Below, in pieces: positions 7,301 through 10,802 of a DNA stretch of 10,802 nt. Source of the DNA: CAZJDM01 sp964544765. Its GTDB lineage: Bacteria; Bdellovibrionota_B; Oligoflexia; CAYFLR01. The stretch is taken from assembly GCA_964544765.1 (NCBI GenBank), contig CAZJDM010000143.1:1-10802 (forward strand), written 5' to 3'. Numbering within the stretch: position 1 is the first letter of the stretch; every line of letters begins with the position of its first letter. Both the position numbers and the translations under genes were made by a program. The notes beneath the pieces are model-generated. The model was not told where the DNA came from and did not search any database. It worked only from the letters and a program-made list of their open reading frames with translations.

Positions 7301-8091
7301 TCTTCCGCTGGTGGGTTGTATTCTGTCCATGGACCGGCAATTAAATATATTTGATCTTGAGGTATTGTCGTGGAATCCCATTTGGTTGAATTAGTATAAT
7401 TAGTAGAGTCAGTAGAGTCAGTAGGATTGATTTTGAGGATTTCTCTTTGGCCTTGACTAAAAGATTTCCATGTTTCTGGTAATCGTACATCCAAGCTGTA
7501 AGTTATTAGGTCAATATTTGATGTTACCAGGTCCATATTAGGAGCATCAAAAATAGGATACCAAAAAGAAGCTGCTGCTAAAAAAACACCCTCTTCGGTA
7601 ATTATACCTGCTGTAGTTTTAAAGCTTTTGGCTCCATCTTCCATTTCTTCAAAAGGGTGGTTTATCACTCCGGAATATCTGATACTAAACTGATGTATGT
7701 TGGTAGGTATTGAAACGGTATACCGTGTAGTGCTTATTTCATTTTGTCCGTTTGTATCACTGGAAGTACCATACTCATCTTGAGAAGCAATAATTTTAAC
7801 TTCTGGGTTTAGTAGTTCTAGGGTTAAAGCTTTATTTAGAGCGAAAGTAATCTGGGTGTTACCTTGATTAGGAAAGGTGATAGTGTCTGTGGCTTCCAAG
7901 TAATAGTTTTGAGGAACTATTTTAATTTCAAGTTGATGATGAATATAATCGTTATAACCATTAAAATTATTTGCTGAAATTAAAACTGTTTGGAGGTGAA
8001 AATAGATTAAGGTTAATAACAGATAGCTAATTAGAATTCGCGTTCTAGCCGTTTGAGTATTTATTCTAGATGGAATATGTGGATGTTTCAT
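4390..8091 (-). CDS. Exported M1-like/M28 dual metallopeptidase with PDZ domain
   Basis: This encodes 1233 residues. The start at 8091 has AAAGGA upstream at somewhat long spacing (about 11 nt). Residues 1-40 are a signal peptide with a long polar start and a hydrophobic stretch at 19-38; cleavage after A40 (LISA-N) is likely, so the protein acts outside the cytoplasm. Residues about 45-605 are an M1-type zinc peptidase: HEILH at 342-346, third zinc ligand E364 in NWCEGL, probable catalytic Tyr Y421 in YGKS. The GxMEN exopeptidase motif is replaced by GMPSF (318-322). Residues about 610-800 are an unassigned alpha/beta linker. Residues about 815-1115 are an M28 peptidase: H910 and D912 (SAHYDHLG), D955/D956 (GADDNASG), E989/E990 (FTGEES), D1018 (NLDTVG) and H1088 (DYHKPTDT), so the two-zinc site looks complete. 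Residues about 1146-1231 are a PDZ domain, a known companion of M28. Three tandem repeats expand loops at about 223-237, 471-498 and 919-946. The protein probably trims peptides in the envelope; the substrate is unknown. It is divergent from the propeller gene at 8375. Confidence 0.92.
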   Translation of the reverse strand: MKHPHIPSRINTQTARTRILISYLLLTLIYFHLQTVLISANNFNGYNDYIHHQLEIKIVPQNYYLEATDTITFPNQGNTQITFALNKALTLELLNPEVKIIASQDEYGTSSDTNGQNEISTTRYTVSIPTNIHQFSIRYSGVINHPFEEMEDGAKSFKTTAGIITEEGVFLAAASFWYPIFDAPNMDLVTSNIDLITYSLDVRLPETWKSFSQGQREILKINPTDSTDSTNYTNSTKWDSTTIPQDQIYLIAGPWTEYNPPAEENNKMMVFLRNPNDGLADKFLGIGAQYLDLYENLIGPYPYYQFAVVENFWETGWGMPSFTLLGPQILRLPFILHSSFPHEILHNWWGNGAFVDYDTGNWCEGLTAYMADHLTKEQRGVAQEYRLTKLQDYKDYVTKDKDFPLKDFKSRHSNATQAVGYGKSLMFFHMLRLQLGDQKFIKGLQIFYQQNKFKKASFTSLREAFQLALNDSTDDGTNDGPGNGSDNDSNNDPDNDPSSNIIHVPNLEMEFDQWVNRTGAPALKVIDSQTHPITANGSFQLTATIQQIQSGPVYTLQIPIAVHLQGQSKAWQTTVSMSSRDLNLTLDLPARPTLLEIDPEFDVFRLLDRQEIPPTLSLAFGHKKILMILPSTTDDSEIYQPWITALQKDPSTTIVVKREDQITELPSGHTVPADYTVWILGKNNRFKPSVLSSLSNNYSVYSDQQKIKIAQEEVNQKNHTFVLTNTHPNNPELAVVLFWTDNPKAIIGLSRKLHYYGKYSFLAFMGDEPSNVLKGRWPTTNSPMSSWVKQEDDTYLKENPKGQLKKRKALADLPPPFSSHHMMKTINYLADPILKGRGLGTPELNQAADYIATEFKKIGLEPGGSNNDYLQTWESNVEGFNQKITLKNVIGILPGKNKKFEGQSIIVSAHYDHLGLGEPNSNPANPDNNPTNPGTNVINQGTNATNQGKIYHGADDNASGVAVMLEVIRVMIKNWQPDRTIIFVAFTGEESNFLGSRYYVQHTSLYPTNKIFAVINLDTVGRLGDKDLLFLGAGSAREWPFIAIFTGYTTGVKIKAIANNIGSSDHKTFIDKGIPAIQIFSGVHLDYHKPTDTPEKIDRKGLIKVASVVKEVIEYLGSREKALTHLNNQPSNPNQETPPPSNNPEDKVSLGTIPDFKYTGQGVKISGTVPNSPAAKAGLLSQDILTAINEIKLNNGLKSLSLALKTFKPGDEVTVYYTREGQKHSVKVVLAGR
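5251..5334 (-). repeat. In-frame 21-bp tandem repeat, 4 units, in the M28 domain
   Basis: Units lie at 5251-5271, 5272-5292, 5293-5313 and 5314-5334. On the minus strand they encode the heptapeptides NSNPANP, DNNPTNP, GTNVINQ and GTNATNQ (about residues 921-947). The block falls between the first metal-binding motif (H910/D912) and the bridging Asp motif (D955), a loop of the M28 domain. A related, more diverged stretch occurs at about 4693-4713 in the linker before the PDZ domain. Confidence 0.85.
6599..6682 (-). repeat. In-frame 12-bp tandem repeat, about 7 units, Asp/Asn-rich
   Basis: Imperfect 12-bp units run from 6599 to 6682, for example tctggatcattg, tttgaatcattg, tctgaaccattg, cctggaccatcg, tttgtaccatcg. 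On the minus strand they encode tetrapeptides such as DSTD, DGTN, DGPG, NGSD, NDSN, NNDP-type and NDPS (residues about 471-498). They form an acidic, flexible insertion near the end of the helical part of the M1 domain. Confidence 0.85.
7382..7426 (-). repeat. In-frame 9-bp tandem repeat, 4-5 units, Thr/Ser/Asp/Asn-rich
   Basis: The clear units are tcagtagga (7418-7426), tcagtagag (7409-7417), ttagtagag (7400-7408) and ttagtataa (7391-7399); ttggttgaa (7382-7390) may be a fifth, decayed unit. They encode TDS/TDS/TNY/TNS-like triplets at residues about 223-237, a loop in the N-terminal part of the M1 domain. Confidence 0.75.
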
Positions 8092-8204
8092 ATTATTATT
8101 TTTCCTTTCATAAAATTTATGTATTAGTGAGCTTCATTTCGTGGCAAATTGTCTGCTTAAGAAGTAGAAAAAAAATTTAAAATATTTGTATTGATATTAA
8201 AGGA

Positions 8205-8232
8205 AATAATGTTTACTTATGCAAACATTATT
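8205..8232. promoter_or_regulatory. Perfect 10-bp inverted repeat, candidate operator
   Basis: AATAATGTTT (8205-8214) is the exact reverse complement of AAACATTATT (8223-8232), with the 8-nt centre ACTTATGC. It lies near the middle of the divergent region and is not followed by a T-run that would make it a terminator for either strand, and no gene ends here. A dimeric regulator acting on both divergent genes is a plausible reading; an mRNA leader stem is the alternative. Confidence 0.45.
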
Positions 8233-8312
8233 GAATGAAATTTACAAATATATGTGTTGATTTTTTGAATAGACTTAATGGTAAATACTAATAAGTCATG
8301 AAATATTTTTAA

Positions 8313-8333
8313 AATTTATTTAAAAAATAAATT
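8313..8333. repeat. AT-only 9-bp inverted repeat
   Basis: AATTTATTT (8313-8321) and AAATAAATT (8325-8333) are perfect reverse complements around AAA. In sequence this AT-rich, such a palindrome can arise by chance. It lies just upstream of the propeller gene's candidate -10 box. Confidence 0.4.
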
Positions 8334-8350
8334 AAGATAATTTCTGGGAA

Positions 8351-8356
8351 TATAAT
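8351..8356 (+). promoter_or_regulatory. Candidate -10 box for the propeller gene
   Basis: A perfect TATAAT lies 18 bp before the ATG at 8375. No recognisable -35 lies 17 bp upstream (TAAATT there). Transcription from it would give a leader of only about a dozen bases, just reaching the AGGAG at 8364-8368. The match may be fortuitous in AT-rich DNA. Confidence 0.3.
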
Positions 8357-8374
8357 ATATTTTAGGAGAATAAA

Positions 8375-9529
8375 ATGAAACAATTACGTACCATTTGCCA
8401 GCTTACCTTTTTAGTTACATTATTTTTGTCAACTGATTTTATAGTAGCCGGTAGTCATAATGGACATTCTGAGCAAAATACTCAAAGAGGTGATGATAAC
8501 TATCAAGCAAAGGAAGTTTTGCTTTCTGATGTTAGACAACTTGTTTCTCTAGGGAAGAAATCTGGTGAGGGATATTTCAGTTCTGATGGTAAGAAAATGG
8601 TTTTTCAAGCTGAACTTGAAGGTGATAATCCTTTCTATCAAATTTTTCTAATGGATTTGGAGACAAAACAATCAACCAAGATTTCAGGTGGTACTGGTAG
8701 AACTACTTGTGCTTGGATTCATCCCAATCAAGACAAAGTATTGTTTTCTTCTACTCATTTAGATCCTGATACTCTGAAAAAGCAAGCAGCTGAGATTGAG
8801 GTTATAAAGCTTCTTTCTCCTGGTACTCGTCGTCCTTGGGTTTATGATGAACATTATGATATCTTTGAATATGATACAAATGGAAATGAATTAAAGCGGT
8901 TGACCACCACCAAAGGATATGACGCTGAAGCTTCTTGGTCACCTGATGGATCTACGATTGTTTTTGGATCAAATAGAACTGCTTATGAATATGAAAAAGA
9001 ATTAAGCCCAGTATTACAAGAGATAAGAAATGAAAAACCGGAATATTTTATGGAGATATATACCATGGATGCTAATGGTCAAAATGTTAAAAGATTGACC
9101 AATACACCCGGTTATGATGGTGGACCATTTTATAGCGCTGATGGACAAAAAATCACCTGGCGCCGTTTTCAACTACAGGGCAGAATAGCAGAAATTTTTG
9201 TTATGAATGCTGATGGAACCGATCAAAAACCTATAACTAGATTAAACTCTCTTTCATGGGCCCCGTTTTTCCATCCTTCTGGTGAATACATTATCTTTGC
9301 CACCGCTGTTCAAGGGTTCAGAAATTTTGAATTATATATGGTCGATAGTGAAGGCAAATCTGACCCGGTTAGAGTGACTTTTTTTGGTTCGGCCGATGTA
9401 TTACCTGTATTTACTCCTAATGGTCAAAACCTTGCATGGGTTTCAAAACGTACCCAAGATAAATCAGCTCATATATTCCTAGCTAAATGGAACCATGAGC
9501 TAGCTAGAGAGAAACTAGGTATAAAATAA
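8375..9529 (+). CDS. Exported PD40/TolB-like beta-propeller protein
   Basis: This encodes 384 residues. The start at 8375 has AGGAG 6 nt upstream. Residues 1-25 are a signal peptide (MKQLR, then a hydrophobic stretch to IVA; cleavage after A25 is likely), so the protein is periplasmic or secreted. From about residue 60 the protein consists of PD40 (WD40-like) blades with SxDG/SPDG/HPSG turns: SSDGKKMVF (69-77), HPNQDKVLF (116-124), SPDGSTIVF (189-197), SADGQKITW (254-262), HPSGEYIIF (300-308) and TPNGQNLAW (347-355). That is about six blades, enough for one propeller. Between blades, IYTMDANGQNVKRLT and IFVMNADGTDQKPIT show the usual outer-strand pattern. No peptidase domain follows; the protein ends at HELAREKLGIK. 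In many bacteria this kind of propeller is fused to an M28 peptidase, and here an M28-containing protein is encoded divergently next door. It probably binds or presents a protein or peptide partner. It is not true TolB: no TolB N-terminal domain and no tol/pal neighbours are visible. Confidence 0.9.
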   Translation: MKQLRTICQLTFLVTLFLSTDFIVAGSHNGHSEQNTQRGDDNYQAKEVLLSDVRQLVSLGKKSGEGYFSSDGKKMVFQAELEGDNPFYQIFLMDLETKQSTKISGGTGRTTCAWIHPNQDKVLFSSTHLDPDTLKKQAAEIEVIKLLSPGTRRPWVYDEHYDIFEYDTNGNELKRLTTTKGYDAEASWSPDGSTIVFGSNRTAYEYEKELSPVLQEIRNEKPEYFMEIYTMDANGQNVKRLTNTPGYDGGPFYSADGQKITWRRFQLQGRIAEIFVMNADGTDQKPITRLNSLSWAPFFHPSGEYIIFATAVQGFRNFELYMVDSEGKSDPVRVTFFGSADVLPVFTPNGQNLAWVSKRTQDKSAHIFLAKWNHELAREKLGIK

Positions 9530-9560
9530 ATCAGTCTCAACTCAATATCCACATTATTAT

Positions 9561-10733
9561 TTATTGGAAAAAATCTCCCTTCCACAGTTTATCTAGGAAG
9601 ATTTCAACTGGGAAAATTTTGGTTCCATTCTTTGTTAATCGCGGTTCATCTTCCAGAGAAATAATTATTTTTATTAATTTGCTTACATCTTCATTCAAAG
9701 CTAATAATCCTTTTTCATCTGTGGAAGCTACATGCCTGGAACCTTTTACTTCTATACCAAATGTTGAAATACCGGTTTTTAGAACAAAATCAACTTCAAA
9801 TTTTGAAAGGGATCTCCAGTAAAACATTTTGGTATCAGTTTTTAAATAATCAATAGCAGCTTTAATTTCAGTAAATATAAGATGTTCGAGAGCTTTACCG
9901 TACTCGGTTGTTCCTTGCTTAAGTTGCCAACGTGAGGCTAATGCATTTGCTACTCCTGTATCGAAAAAATAGAATTTGGCAATTGAGGTGGATTTTCTTT
10001 TCTTTGTTTTGTTATAAACAGGTAAAGTATGTGCAAATAGGGTGTCTTCTAACACTTGAAAATAATCCTTTACAGTTCTAGGAGCAACACCAGAATCATT
10101 GCCAACCTTAGTGTAATTGAGTTGTTCTGCATTACATAGTGTTGCTGCATCTAGAAATCTACTAAAATTGCCAATAGAACGACTTATGGCTTCAGCTTGA
10201 ATTTCTTCTTTTAGATATAAATCAACATAATTTATTAAATCTTCTTTTTTGTCGGTTGAAAGTAGTATGGATGGTAATCCTCCCCACTGTAATTTATCTT
10301 CCCAAGTTTTGTTTAATGAGGGTGATAACATCAATTCTTTGTAGCAGATGGGATTTAAAAAATGTCTATTGGCTCTACCTCCTAGTAAATTTACACCAAC
10401 CTTTCTTAATTTACGAGCACTGCTACCAGTGAGAATAAAACGTATGGATTTATATTTTTCTATAATACTGTGCACTTCATCTAATAATAATGGTAGTTTT
10501 TGAATTTCATCAATAATCACTATTTCAATTTCATCTATATTGTTTTCAATTCTTTGTCCTAATAATTCTGGATTTGCCGCTAACTCCCGAAATGTTCTTG
10601 CTTTAAGTAAGTCTACCCAATAAGCTTTTTTAAAGGTCATCTGCAATAGGGTTGATTTACCTGTTTGGCGAGGTCCCAGTAGAAATATACTTTTACGTAA
10701 AATGTCTTTAATTGCTAAGTAACGATCAAACAT
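9561..10733 (-). CDS. AAA ATPase with DUF4143-type C-terminal domain
   Basis: This encodes 390 residues, the usual size for this family. The start at 10733 has GGAG 5 nt upstream. There is no signal peptide, so it is cytoplasmic. Walker A is GPRQTGKST (20-28), Walker B is IVIIDEIQK (71-79), a sensor-like LTGSSARKL lies at 101-109 and a GGRA motif at 118-121. Residues about 195-240 look like a winged helix (GVAPRTVKDYFQVLEDT). The C-terminal DUF4143 part resembles a PD-(D/E)xK nuclease fold: E283, then YWRS (305-308), EVDFVL (313-318) and IEVKG (327-331), with D315, E328 and K330 as the candidate core. The family is widespread in bacteria and archaea; its cellular role is poorly defined, and nuclease activity is not shown. 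It is convergent with the propeller gene with a 31-bp gap and no visible terminator hairpin. No antitoxin or partner gene is seen beside it, so it appears to stand alone, although upstream sequence beyond 10802 is not available. Confidence 0.92.
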   Translation of the reverse strand: MFDRYLAIKDILRKSIFLLGPRQTGKSTLLQMTFKKAYWVDLLKARTFRELAANPELLGQRIENNIDEIEIVIIDEIQKLPLLLDEVHSIIEKYKSIRFILTGSSARKLRKVGVNLLGGRANRHFLNPICYKELMLSPSLNKTWEDKLQWGGLPSILLSTDKKEDLINYVDLYLKEEIQAEAISRSIGNFSRFLDAATLCNAEQLNYTKVGNDSGVAPRTVKDYFQVLEDTLFAHTLPVYNKTKKRKSTSIAKFYFFDTGVANALASRWQLKQGTTEYGKALEHLIFTEIKAAIDYLKTDTKMFYWRSLSKFEVDFVLKTGISTFGIEVKGSRHVASTDEKGLLALNEDVSKLIKIIISLEDEPRLTKNGTKIFPVEIFLDKLWKGDFFQ

Positions 10734-10802
10734 AACTACTCCAAATTATGGATAGTCCCTACAAAATGATAGCCATTTGAAATTCTAGGTTTTTTTAATA
10801 AA
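10734..10802. other. Upstream region of the ATPase gene, cut by window edge
   Basis: These 69 bp contain the ATPase gene's ribosome binding site (GGAG) and a TATCAT hexamer on the minus strand (10766-10771) without a recognisable -35. I see no coding sequence or repeat in it. Confidence 0.4.

Larger units (their letters stand above)
8092..8374. promoter_or_regulatory. Divergent intergenic region between peptidase and propeller genes
   Basis: These 283 bp must contain promoters for both flanking genes and are extremely AT-rich, especially 8301-8345. A 5/6 match to the -35 consensus, TTGCCA, lies on the minus strand at 8142-8147, but only weak -10 matches follow it. Two inverted repeats lie closer to the propeller gene (listed separately). 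I see no open frame or structured RNA in it. Confidence 0.6.

Noticed and set aside
2418..7426. CRISPR-like interpretation of the tandem repeats.
   Set aside because: Units are contiguous with no spacers, are 9-21 bp long and are in frame within coding sequence.
8089..8111. A seven-codon leader frame (ATG at 8111 on the minus strand) whose TGA overlaps the peptidase ATG, suggesting translational coupling.
   Set aside because: It has no ribosome binding site of its own and such short frames are expected by chance in AT-rich leaders.
8375..9529. Annotation of the propeller as TolB of the Tol-Pal system.
   Set aside because: Only the PD40 propeller is present, without the TolB N-terminal domain, and no tolQRA or pal genes are nearby.
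9619..9822. Plus-strand open frame of 67 codons opposite the ATPase gene.
   Set aside because: Antisense to the conserved DUF4143 region, with no ribosome binding site or recognisable motif.
9561..10733. The DUF4143 ATPase as part of a toxin-antitoxin or defence cassette.
   Set aside because: No adjacent small partner gene, no defence gene and no mobile-element boundary is visible; the family is common as isolated genes.

Overview
The window is AT-rich bacterial DNA with long open frames, Shine-Dalgarno sites of the GGAG/AGGAG type and TAA stops on the four complete genes. One product has a classical lipobox and at least two others have export signals, so a diderm (Gram-negative-type) bacterium is the most likely source. 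The sequence does not let me name the lineage. There is no RNA gene, CRISPR array, insertion sequence or phage gene that I can see.

Layout. Positions 1-1046 (minus) hold the first 348 codons of an exported or membrane-anchored protein that I do not recognise; its 3' end lies outside the window. Positions 1134-4241 (minus) encode a 1035-residue lipoprotein of unknown function with 20 cysteines besides the lipidated one. Positions 4390-8091 (minus) encode a 1233-residue exported protein with two metallopeptidase domains, M1-like then M28, and a C-terminal PDZ domain. A 283-bp divergent intergenic region (8092-8374) carries two inverted repeats. Positions 8375-9529 (plus) encode an exported PD40/TolB-like beta-propeller. 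Positions 9561-10733 (minus) encode a cytoplasmic AAA ATPase of the DUF4143 type, convergent with the propeller gene.

How the genes may work together. The metallopeptidase and the propeller are transcribed divergently from a shared regulatory region. From family knowledge, PD40 propellers and M28 peptidases are often fused in one polypeptide, so a joint role in peptide or protein breakdown in the envelope is a reasonable inference. The three minus-strand genes at the left all encode apparently exported proteins, but they are separated by 148 and 87 bp, so they are not a tight operon. The ATPase looks unrelated to the rest.

The most unusual features are four short in-frame tandem repeats with unit lengths of 9, 12, 15 and 21 bp. 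Three sit inside the peptidase gene and one inside the lipoprotein gene. One lies in the M28 active-site region between the first metal-binding motif and the bridging Asp motif. The M1 domain also lacks the usual GxMEN exopeptidase motif. I see no clear evidence of an entirely new defence, mobile or RNA-based system; the large cysteine-rich lipoprotein is the best candidate for undescribed biology.
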